DNA of 22,869 nt from Perkinsus olseni. Taxonomy: Eukaryota; Perkinsozoa; Perkinsida. The notes beneath the pieces are model-generated. The model saw only the letters and a program-made list of their open reading frames with translations, searched no databases and was not told the DNA's origin. The DNA lies in the NCBI GenBank assembly GCA_013115125.1, contig JABANN010000528.1, forward strand, positions 1-22,869. The letters are read 5' to 3'. A program made the position numbers and the translations under genes. Of this stretch, positions 11,059 to 19,520 are shown in pieces (the first letter of the stretch is position 1; each line of letters begins with the position of its first letter).

Positions 11059-11099
11059 CTTGCAACTTGCAAGTTGCTTGCTTGCTTGCAAGTTGCAAG
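11059..11099. repeat. Perfect 15-bp inverted repeat, 11-bp loop
   Basis: CTTGCAACTTGCAAG (11059-11073) and its exact reverse complement CTTGCAAGTTGCAAG (11085-11099) flank TTGCTTGCTTG. Each arm is also nearly self-palindromic, so several hairpins are possible. It lies in the divergent spacer. Confidence 0.9.
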
Positions 11100-11377
11100 C
11101 ACCAATTTTGAATCTGGGGCGACCTTGGCAGCCTGGCCCACGCTGTGTTAGGCGATGGAGGCATGGTTTTCCGGGTGATTCAGAGCGCTCCGCGCTGTTG
11201 AGGGAAAGTCCGGCGTGTTTCTTGTAAATGTTCGAAACCGCGATGAGGTGTCATGATGGGCCCAGCGGGGGACTGCGCCAAGCGCTTTCGTCCGACCACA
11301 GGGACAAACTGAGACCAGCCACGTATAACTAAATTGTATACACTTCTAGCGGAAATCGGTCAAATTTTGGAGCAGCT

Positions 11378-11551
11378 TCAGTCGTCATAATTGGTCTCTT
11401 TCCTGGTGTTTCGCCGACCTCGCTGTCGCTTGGAGTCCGCGTGCGCGCGATCATTTTTAGCAAAGAGCATCCTCACGCGGCTCTCGATGGTCTGGTAGAA
11501 AAGATCGAGACGATCGAGGCGTCGTGATGGGCTTAGAGGGCTGCACATCAT
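11378..11551 (-). CDS. Small basic/acidic open frame, unidentified
   Basis: A 57-codon minus-strand frame starts MMCSPLSPSRRLDRLD and continues with a charged, helix-like sequence (RLDLFYQTIESRVRMLFAKN) to a K/R-rich end. The composition is protein-like, but no family was recognised. The plus strand over the same bases is also open and might hold an upstream exon of the histidine-kinase gene, so only one of the two is likely to be real. Confidence 0.25.
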   Translation of the reverse strand: MMCSPLSPSRRLDRLDLFYQTIESRVRMLFAKNDRAHADSKRQRGRRNTRKETNYDD

Positions 11552-11591
11552 TTCGTTATCTTTGGGAGTTGCGCTTGAGGTGGCATGGTAG

Positions 11592-14329
11592 GTGCACGAC
11601 CTCAAGACGCCTTTCAACGGCGTGGTGGGCCTGACAGAAGCTATGAAAGTGATGGTACGAGATGAAGGCAAGAAGCGGCTCTTATCCATGATCAACCGGG
11701 CTGGAACCCGCCTTGCTGAATATGTCAGTCGTACCACACTTCGCCCAATTCTCCTCCAGCCTACACCCTCAGGTAGAACGGACGTTGGAGATTGACGAGC
11801 TTTCGCGTGGCACTATGTTCATGCAGCGTAAGGCAGCACCAGATTAAATTTCCGGATGGTATTGAACGCTTCTCAGAGCAAGACGTCGACGTAGGGCTAT
11901 CGATACTAGAGGCTGTAGAACTCATGCGCTATGCTGAAGACAAGAACGGCGTACCTGTGCGGAAGAGCACCGTCGAACTGGTAGCAGAAAGGGGGGACTC
12001 TCTTCGAGTAATGCAGCAGGCGGTTGCGTCTAGGTCCACGATTGCCCTGCGGGATGGTCGGAGGGTGATGGGCCTGTGGTCGAGGGTGATGACATGAAGA
12101 TATCCAGAATAATTTATCACATCATAGACAATGCTCTCCGCTACACCGAATCGGTAAGGCCCAGCAGTTGGTGCCCTCGGAAGAATCTTTTTCCAGGGTA
12201 CCGTAACAGTGTCGGGCAAAACTGATGCAGATTTTGTCACAGTGACGGTATCAGACACTGGCATAGGTATTGATCCAGCCCGTCATGATGAGTACGTTTC
12301 CCAGTGGAACTCAGTTGGACAGTCTCGCCCCGTGTTCAGGATTTTCATACCCTTCCGTCGACTGGCGTATCCTCACGATGGCTGCCTCGGCCTTGGCCTC
12401 TCCGTCGTCCTGGAGGTAATGCTGATGGAAGTACTGGCTCATTCTCTAACGGATCCGTCCTTATCTGCTCGGTGGAGATCACATGCTTCCTTTCCGCGCA
12501 CTCCCCCTGTCCTTCAGACCCTGCACTTGATGAGTGGATCGGTCGCTGTGCACTCCCTTGGTCGAGGTCAAGGCACTACTGTCACTGTCCGGATACCCAT
12601 AAAAATGAACTCTCCAGTGCCCCTCCAGACGTAGGGCTCGATGCCCTTCCCCGCTTCACGCGGCCACATTCACCTCAGTTTCGATCGGGGTCCCGAGGGG
12701 TTCGGCCTTTACTTGGATACGACTCAGCCGAGGCCACCACAGCGGCTACTAATGAAGCGAACGGTCGGACTGCTAGCGCACGAGCTTCGGATACCCTTCC
12801 TAGGGGTCATCGGCTGCAGCGACTATCTGGTCGGTAGCCGTGCCATCTTGTGGTGATTGCAGCCAATGATGTTGCTGCAGGTGCGGACGGAGGAGAAGAA
12901 GCCTTTACAGAAGCAGCTCGGCATGATCAACCGCTGCGGAGTTCGGTGAGTGAGAAAGACCGTGGCGCACGTTCTTATAGCGTTTTCCTTGTCAGGTTAG
13001 TGGACGTCATAGACGTGGTCAGAGACGCCGCCCTAATGCTAGAGCTGCCTGCCGGACTAGTGGTGAAATCGGTACGTTTCTTAGTCTTCTGGGAACCCTC
13101 ACCCGTGATCTGTCACTGCGACCTCTGCTGTGAATATAGACTCAACTTCATACTAGAATAGTCGATCATCAGGTGTCCCTTAAGGGTCTCCCATCTCGCA
13201 TGTGCTGCTCAGGTGCAGATCCCCATGCTGGTAGAGAACATCCACAAGCAACTGGATGTTGCCAAGGTAGAGCCCCATCGCACTTAGTCCACAGTAGAGA
13301 GACACTGTATCGTAGGATAAGCGGAACCAGCCCATGAAGAAGAGAGAGGTTAACTTCTTCAACGAATGCCCGGCTAGTCTGCCCGACATACAGGGAGAGG
13401 AGCTGAAGCTGGCCAAGGTGAGCTTCCCGCTGTGGCTGTGTGTGACGCATGCTTCGACCTTAGATTATCGAGCATGTGGCTGAGAACGCCCTGAAGTTCA
13501 CCAACAAAGGGCATGTTAGGATAGACGCTAAGGCGACTAAGGGCATGGTGATGAGATTGCGGATGCTCTCGGGATGGGGTGGACTGCTCCTGCTCTTCTG
13601 CTAGGTGACGCTCATAGTGGAGGACACGGGGATAGGCATCCCTGACGAGGACCAGGAAAGGGTATTCCAGCCTTTTGTGAGGTACGCGGAAGGTCGAAGA
13701 GCCGTCCGCAAAATGATGGAATGATTCAGGTTGGAACCCCACAATTACTACGGTCTAGGCCTGGGCCTCACTGTGGTGTATGAGATAGTGAAGCTAGCTG
13801 GAGGCAGCATAGAGATTGAGTCAGCGAAGGATAAGGGGACTACGGTAGTCGCCCGCATGCTTGGTGGTCGGGTGTGATGGTGTTGTTAGTTCCGTATACG
13901 CCTACCAACGGAGAGTCCCAAGACGGTTTTTTTGGACCATCTGGATGCAGTCTTTGTGAAGGCCTCCAAGCGCTCAGCCGCCGATGCTACATCCGCCGAT
14001 GGCAGGCCTCGGGAGAGCTCGGCAGATCCCTTCTTGCCCATCGCTGCTGCTTCTCCCCTGCTTGCGACGACACCTGGCGAGTCTTCCCCTCAAGCGCCAC
14101 CAAGTTCGAATACTCGCAGCGTTGGCTTACTGGACGTCCCTGAACAGCATGTTGAGAGTTCCCGTGGGGATTCTACAACGGGGTTCAAGGCGGAGGTGAT
14201 GGGGTCAGATGCCTTCCTCCATCCAGTCCTCATTGTGGCGTCGGTCAGCCTCTCAGCGCCCCACCTGCTGCTGCCGAAGAGGAAGGTCAGACACAGGAAC
14301 CCTTAGGAATTCATGAAGTGGTATTATGA
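11592..14329 (+). CDS. Tandem double histidine kinase (two HisKA-HATPase modules), 5' partial
   Basis: Exons 11592-11723, 11773-11827, 11877-11980, 12034-12153, 12197-12291, 12340-12415, 12518-12630, 12679-12829, 12863-12945, 12996-13071, 13213-13266, 13340-13417, 13464-13547, 13605-13681, 13730-13844, 13890-14195 and 14249-14329 give one open path of 599 codons. Module 1: H-box HDLKTPF, N-box IIDNALRYT, G1 DTGIGID, F-box IFIPFRR, G2 GLGLS. After a ~35-residue linker comes module 2: H-box AHELRIPF, N-box AENALKFT, G1 DTGIGIP, F-box VFQPFVR, G2 YGLGLGL, closing KGTT-FRIRLP. Histidine kinases autophosphorylate the H-box His and pass phosphate to receiver Asp; no receiver was seen. A disordered S/P/A tail follows. 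The modules are joined by a 48-bp intron (12631-12678) that removes a TAG. Without splicing, module 2 would begin 6 nt after that stop. The exon at 11592 begins right at the H-box after a TAG acceptor, so the sensory N-terminus lies upstream and was not resolved. Confidence 0.85.
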
Positions 14330-16548
14330 CGCTGATGAGGATGATCATCCTACGGTTACCATGCCGTCATTCTATAGCCGCTGTGCTCAGGAGCGCTTGA
14401 AGTCAGAGCTGGGAAGGCAACAGCAGGCGAAGACTGAAACGGCGGCGGCTCTTCAGGTGGTGAGCTGCTGTGATCTCTGCTGCTGCTGTCGTGCCCGGCC
14501 TGTCTCGCGTGGTTCGACCTATGATGTGGTGGCCGCGAAGGGGAATGGCTGTCCATTGCAGGATTGGCAGCAACGATGCGAAGCCCTGGTGAAGGATAAC
14601 CTCCAGCTTCGACGTGAAATGGTGGAGGAGAGGGAACGCTCGGCAGGCGAAGTGAGTGGCCGCGGCATCCCCGCTTCTCACGGCAGAATTACAGATACGA
14701 GAGCTGAGCAGCGAGCTAGGATCGGTAAAAAAGGAGAGTCAGGGTAAGCTGGTATCTTCCGTGGGTATCATTTACTGCCTGTCCGCGGTTTTACGAGGCG
14801 TCCGCGTTGCTTTCGTCGGAGGTGCATTTTTCAGAACTGCAAGATGCTATAGGGCGGCAAGAGAAGAATGTGAAGCGGCTAGAGGAGGAGAGAGGTAACG
14901 GTGGGACGCGATGGCTTTGGAGGTCGCCACTCGGTTCGTGCAGCGGCGGCCGTGGCCGGGGCAGAGAAGGCGAATCGTCAGTTCGCTGCGGAGAAGAAGC
15001 TCAGGGAGAAGGATAGGGGGAAGGTGCCAAGCCCACGAGGGGTGGCAAAGGTCAGTTAATGTCGTGGATTTCTTCAGGCCTCTACCCACCCTGCTCATGC
15101 CGCGGAGATGAGCAAGCTCCAGTCCCGTTTGGAAGTAGCCAACGAGGAACTGGTTACGTGCCGGCGAGAGCTCAAGGAATCCAGGGAAGAGGTATGTCTT
15201 GAGCTTCAAGCTTCCATCGCGCGGGGCTTGCCAATGCTATAACACTGGATGAGTGAGCACTTACGTGGTTGTTAGGTTGAAACTCTGAAAGGAAGCGACC
15301 CGACTGAGGTCAACGGGCTAGTAGCGAAGCTGCAGGCCAGGCTCGATCGGGCCAACGAAACGGTGAGACACCATCTTGAGACTTCCTCTGTGTAATGACA
15401 TTACCGTTCGCGCTGCTCCAGATTGAGGAGCTCAGAGAGGAGATAGACGAGTCCGCGCGGAAGAGGGCGGCCCTTAGTCGTGAACTCAGCCGGTTACGTA
15501 ATGGGCGCAGCGAGGACGCTGTAGTGGAGCAGAAGGAGAGCGATTCTCATGTGAGTCAAGGAAGAGCGTTGCGTCCCGCCCGTTTACGCCCTGTTGTTGC
15601 AGGCCTTCCTCCATGCGGTAGAGCAGCTGAAGGACGTGGCCAGCTTCATGCAGCAGGAGATCGAACAGCATGTAATTCCGTGCGGTGCTTGGGTGTGTCT
15701 ATGGCGGCTTATGTAGGTGTCACGTCGCGGAGTTGAGACTTCCGAGGCTCTCCGGTGCTTGAGGGAGGAGAACGAGAAGCTGCGCACTGAATTGAGGATG
15801 GTCAGAGCCTCGGGAGAGGAGGTCGGCAGCATGGCCAGATTCAGCCTCTACAACTTTTCCGCCCTCAGAGCCAGCACCCGAAGGACTGCCAGGAGGGGGG
15901 AGACTTCGAGGAGCTCAAACGGCAGAATGAGTACGGAGTTGGCCGCCCTTCGGTGGAATGCATGAAGGGTCGTGGCCGCTATTTCAGGCACCTTCGAGCC
16001 GAGCTTGGTCACCGCAGCGCGAGAATCCTCAGGCTACAACAGGAGGCTCGAAGATTACGCTCACACATAGCAGAGCTCAGCCTTGGACTGCAGCAGAAGG
16101 AGGATGAGGCGGAGGATCATTTCCTCAGGTGAAGGTCGCTGAATTCACTTAGTGTCAGTGTTGATGGCGGGGAGCCGGAGTGTTGCATGCGGATATCTTC
16201 CGTAGCGTGTTCAGTGACAGTGTGAGGGTCGTACGTCTCAGTGAAAGGCATCTTCTCGGATAAGCACGATCTTCGTGCGTCTACGGTTGTGGTTGTGCAC
16301 CTGATGCTCGGCTTGATTTCAGGTGTTTCGCTCGACGGCCATGTAGTGCATCACCGACTCTGCGACGGTGGCGATATCCTTGCGAATCTCAAGGTAGGAC
16401 CCGTAATCCGTTCCCATCTCAGTGGCTGTGGTCGGTTAATGAGTTTATTCACAGCTACGTCACGCGCCACGAAATTCGAAACTCATTTGATCTTGACACT
16501 GGCTTGAACTCATCTTCGAGAGATATTACCTTTATCTATCATCAGTGA
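14313..16548 (+). CDS. Coiled-coil protein (~474 aa, 15 exons), unidentified
   Basis: Exons 14313-14456, 14562-14651, 14695-14751, 14798-14894, 14944-15050, 15078-15191, 15276-15362, 15422-15550, 15603-15671, 15717-15821, 15869-15930, 15988-16128, 16215-16240, 16323-16393 and 16423-16548 join in phase. The start is MKWYYDADEDD. After the first exon the protein is mostly heptad-rich E/K/R/L/Q helix, for example LQLRREMVEERERSAGE joined to IRELSSELGSVKKE, and LREENEKLRTELRMV. The C-terminus is not coiled coil: a short compact segment (SLDGHVVHHRLCDGG, then WLWSVNEFIHSYVTRHEI). If intron 16129-16214 is not used, translation stops at 16130-16132 and this segment is lost. Such proteins are often structural or centrosome/flagellum-associated, but nothing here proves that. 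The start lies 17 nt inside the end of the histidine-kinase frame, so a fused transcript is possible. Confidence 0.72.
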
Positions 16549-16641
16549 GATAGCCATAGAACAGTCATCGCTTCCGTTATTCGTTGATCGAACTCTCTTT
16601 TTGATCTTTGCGTCCCAGAGCTCCTCGACTACGGCCGGGTG

Positions 16642-17841
16642 ATGACTGATCGGCAAGGGGCCGACCCCTCGACAGCCCTGCCAGCGTTGCTCCCCTCTTC
16701 TTCTGTCTCCACCACAGCACCTACTACTGCGAGGTCCCGATGGTCCCCTATAGCAGCCTTGAACTCGGCAAGGACTGCGTAGGCCGGATCACCGTGTTTC
16801 GTTGTTGCTACTTTGCATCACAGGCCCACACAGCCACGGCCATTCAACGGCAGACCCCACCACCATCGGAGCCCTCTGTTGAAGCGCCTCTACGGCTCGG
16901 GCGAAAATGAGAGCTCCCCTTGACGAGTCAACCCCATGCTGCTGGGATAGACTTTCGTGTAAAATTGCATGGTCTCGTGTAGAAGTATCGATCATACCAG
17001 CAGTCGTTGTAATCTGATGTTCGTCCGACCCGCCGTTCTTTGTCGCGTTTGAGTGAGGAAAACTCGAGTGGCACTCGGCCGAAGTAGCTCCCTTGGACCT
17101 GATGCCCGAGCCGCCGGCCCCTGACCATTACTCAGGAATTAAATTGGCAGAGCGCCTAGTCCCGCAAGACCAAGTATGCGACGCTCCGCCGTTCATCACG
17201 GCTCCGCCTGGACTTTTGTAGCTTCAGATTGACACTCTGATGGCGGGCAAGAAACTTGTGCAACTACGGGATCTCAAGTGAACTCAAGTCAATGGGGGGT
17301 TGTTTAATCGCTGTCAGGTTCGAGGTGAGAGCGAAAGTGGAGCAGGACCGTGTCTTCATCGGTATGGTCTACAAAGTCGGTGCTACTCGCACCGGTACAC
17401 TGGGGAAAGGACGACTGGCCAGGACCGCACAGTGAGGAAGGCTGTGGCTTGGTGTCGGCCGATGATCGTGCAGGTACAGCGACGCTTGGGTGACAGACTT
17501 CCATCCGTACAGTCCCACGTGAGAATCGGACGCCAGTGGACAATCCATGCGTTGGTCAGATACGTGCGCCTTCGCGTCACGGATAGCGCGGCTGCGATTA
17601 AACTGGAAAGAGGGGATGTGTGGTACTTCCTCAACCCGGAGCTCACGCCCGAAGATGATAAAGTTGCCCTCGGGTCCAGACGCTTGTCGCAGTAGTTGTA
17701 TGTTCTTCGTTTTAGGTAGTGATATCTCCTGTCGCTCTCACTGTGGGTACTCGGGAAAAGATGCTGAAGATTGGCACGGCGAGTGGTGTGGGAGACTGCG
17801 AGGCAGTGGTGGGGAGCAAAAGCAAGCAGGGATGCATGTAA
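16642..17841 (+). CDS. MCM10: Mcm10-like DNA replication factor, zinc knuckle incomplete
   Basis: Supported core exons: 17088-17173, 17228-17277, 17318-17431, 17474-17518, 17560-17662 and 17716-17841. In order the core shows HYSGIKLAERLVPQDQ, then GKKLVQLRDL, then RVFIGMVYKVG, then YSDAWVTDFHP and RGDVWYFLNPEL (OB-fold with the NP-x-L turn), then MLKIGTASGVGDCEA and KQGC. This matches the Mcm10 central domain: SGLRI motif, OB-fold, then the IG...G.C...C start of the zinc knuckle. Mcm10 binds ssDNA, the Mcm2-7 helicase and DNA polymerase alpha at origins and forks. A likely first exon is 16642-16778 (MTDRQGADPS) joined to 16824 onward, but the link to 17088 could not be resolved. After KQGCM the frame meets TAA (17839-17841); a possible donor (ATGTAAGG) leads to no exon with the remaining Cys and His. 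Either the model is incomplete or the gene is broken there. Confidence 0.8.
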
Positions 17842-17998
17842 GGCTTTGCATGCCCGGGGCAAATCCTACTTAGAAGGGGGTCAGCATCGCGTTCGCCATG
17901 ATATAGAGATGAAACGGGTTTCATGTGACGAATTTCTTCCGATAAGTCATTCAATATGATCGTATACTCATGATGTACTAGTTAGTCTAGCACCGATA

Positions 17999-18376
17999 AT
18001 GCAAATCGGAAACTCAAACTCAGTGTCATATCTGCTCCCAGCATCATGCATCGCGCAGCTTATCATGGATCGTGCGAGATACTGGCTGGGCTCCGTGCGA
18101 ATTGGAGAGGAGGGCCCTTTGATAGTCGTCAAAGGCCCTACAGTATAGTCGCTTTGGACGTAGCGGCCACGTTGTGGCCTGACCACGGTGGCCCACCTAG
18201 GAAGGTCTCGTCGAGTGCCTCGGAGCTCTTGCCGGGAGTGGATGCTGAAAATTCAGCAACGGGTAGCTCGCACCTCTGAATGTCCTCTTTTGGAGGAATT
18301 ACATCCATGAAACATGGAAGCACTGTTTCCGAAACAGGAGATTTACGAGGTCATCGAGGTGGTTGACACGGAGTAG
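17999..18376 (+). CDS. Small unidentified protein (~78 aa, tentative)
   Basis: Exon 17999-18142 (48 codons) starts MQIGNSNSVSYLLPASC and continues RARYWLGSVRIGEEG, PLIVVKGPT. It has the hydrophobic/polar mix of a folded domain and ends at a GT donor. Exons 18201-18237 (EGLVECLGALAG) and 18321-18376 (LFPKQEIYEVIEVVDTE, stop TAG) can be joined in phase. The second intron (83 bp) is a guess: without it the frame stops at 18246-18248. I do not recognise the family. It lies between the Mcm10-like gene and a repeat-rich spacer. Confidence 0.4.
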
Positions 18377-18779
18377 CACAGCGTCGCTCCAATAGCGATG
18401 AAGGTATGTCGGACGAGGAGAGATAAACTTATAAGCTCAAGGCCGGAAACGGTTGTGGTGTGGTGAACAAGGTCAAGGCCAGCATGTCAGTCGGTCTTGC
18501 AAGTTATGGCCACGAGGGTCGGATATTGGCCATGTTGTAGGATAGTTATCGCAATCAAGGAGAGGTGCTCCGCTAGTGTTCAAATTTGACTTCATGTCTT
18601 CATGCCAGTGGATAGCTACCAATAAGTCTGTCTTAGAACGTTAGTCGGGCTGAGGGTTGAGCTGAGTGTTCACAGATGATGTTCCGACTATGAAAAAGAG
18701 CCTAAGAAGGCCGAAAAAGCCAAAATTTCTGCAGAAATGGAATATTTTGCCGAATTTCTCCCAGTGAAATATTTGTAGT

Positions 18780-19017
18780 ACTAGGCCTTCGTAACGAAAA
18801 AAGCGGAGCTCGGCACAAAGTCTCGGGTTCGAACCCCAGCCCGAGTTTTTTCCGTGTTTTTTCGGGTTCATCTACAACGATCCACGACGGTTTTGCTCGG
18901 TAGAACAGGGATGAGACTGATTTCGTATTTTTTATAGAATACACAAACCGCGAGCTTTCGAATGGTATGTGTCTCGCGAGTTGAATCGACCTAGTCGCGG
19001 AGAAATAATTTGAACGA

Positions 19018-19045
<28 letters not shown>
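18780..19045 (+). mobile_element. tRNA-derived SINE-like repeat (tentative)
   Basis: GGGTTCGAACCCC at about 18824-18836 is a perfect RNA polymerase III B-box (GGTTCGANNCC). It is preceded by tRNA-like GCTCGGCACAAAGTCTC and followed by T-runs. No cloverleaf can be folded: the T-stem is imperfect and no clear A-box was found upstream, so this is not a functional tRNA gene. A short-unit microsatellite tail lies ~180 bp downstream, which would fit a SINE. Ends and target duplications could not be set. Confidence 0.35.
19012..19045. repeat. (GAAC)n microsatellite
   Basis: About 8.5 uninterrupted GAAC units run from 19012 to 19045, ending where the sequence turns to GAGCGCAC. It could be the simple-repeat tail of the SINE-like sequence to its left. 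Confidence 0.95.
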
Positions 19046-19048
<3 letters not shown>

Positions 19049-19520
19049 CACAAAAAAGCGCAGAAGTGACCGTATATGCTCCGCTCGCTTCGCTTGCTCC
19101 GCAATTTCTCGTTTTTTCGGAAAATTTTACTTCGAATATGCCAGTCACTCTGGCTTCCAGTTCGAATATCGTCTCGAAACAGTCAATCTTGCCATAGAAT
19201 GGCTTTCTCTGTGATTTGTATAAGCAAATGACACATTCCTTGGTGCCTTACGCAGTGTAAGTTACACCATGAAAATGTTCGATTATCTATCGCAGCCCTA
19301 CATACGGGTCCTTCTTGTCTCAGATATCCTGTCAACTCCGAGCTCGACCGTTCAGGGCTATGCCATATTCATTTGGAAGAGTTGAGGTCAAAGTCTATGA
19401 ACTCGCGCACTATGACGGGTAGAACCATTCCTCGTGAGAGATAACCCCCGTTCGCTCATCGTATCAGGTGGCCGCCTTCCTGTTAGTTTACTCGGTAATC
19501 GCCTTTCCACGGATATCAAA

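Larger units (their letters stand above)
10694..11591. other. Divergent spacer between Mei2-like and histidine-kinase genes
   Basis: This stretch separates minus-strand genes on the left from plus-strand genes on the right, so it probably holds both promoters. It contains a 30-bp tandem repeat (10791-10880) and a long palindrome (11059-11099), listed separately. The missing 5' exons of the histidine-kinase gene should lie in its right part, but I could not place them. A hydrophobic plus-strand frame around 11342-11500 (GAASVVIIGLFPG...) is one candidate. Confidence 0.5.
18377..19518. other. Repeat-bearing spacer, no supported gene
   Basis: This stretch is AT-rich and holds a tRNA-derived repeat and a GAAC microsatellite (listed separately). 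The minus-strand frames at 18641-18871 and 18702-19148 are translations of that repeat, not genes. Its right edge is the 5' flank of the TFIIS-N gene (ATG at 19521). No TATA box or other promoter element was convincing. Confidence 0.55.

Noticed and set aside
12631-12650. Two separate histidine-kinase genes, one ending at the TAG 12632-12634 and one starting at the ATG 12641
   Set aside because: A 6-nt gap between two nuclear genes is implausible, while a 48-bp intron with matching phase and typical size joins the frames.
11592-14329. Bacterial two-component gene transferred recently
   Set aside because: It is split by 16 or more short introns of the same size class as all neighbours, so any transfer is ancient.
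18800-18850. A functional tRNA gene
   Set aside because: Only the B-box is perfect; no cloverleaf, acceptor stem or clear A-box could be folded.
18641-19148. Minus-strand open frames with GFEPET and GSNPRLC-like strings
   Set aside because: These strings are typical translations of tRNA-derived repeats and contain no domain.
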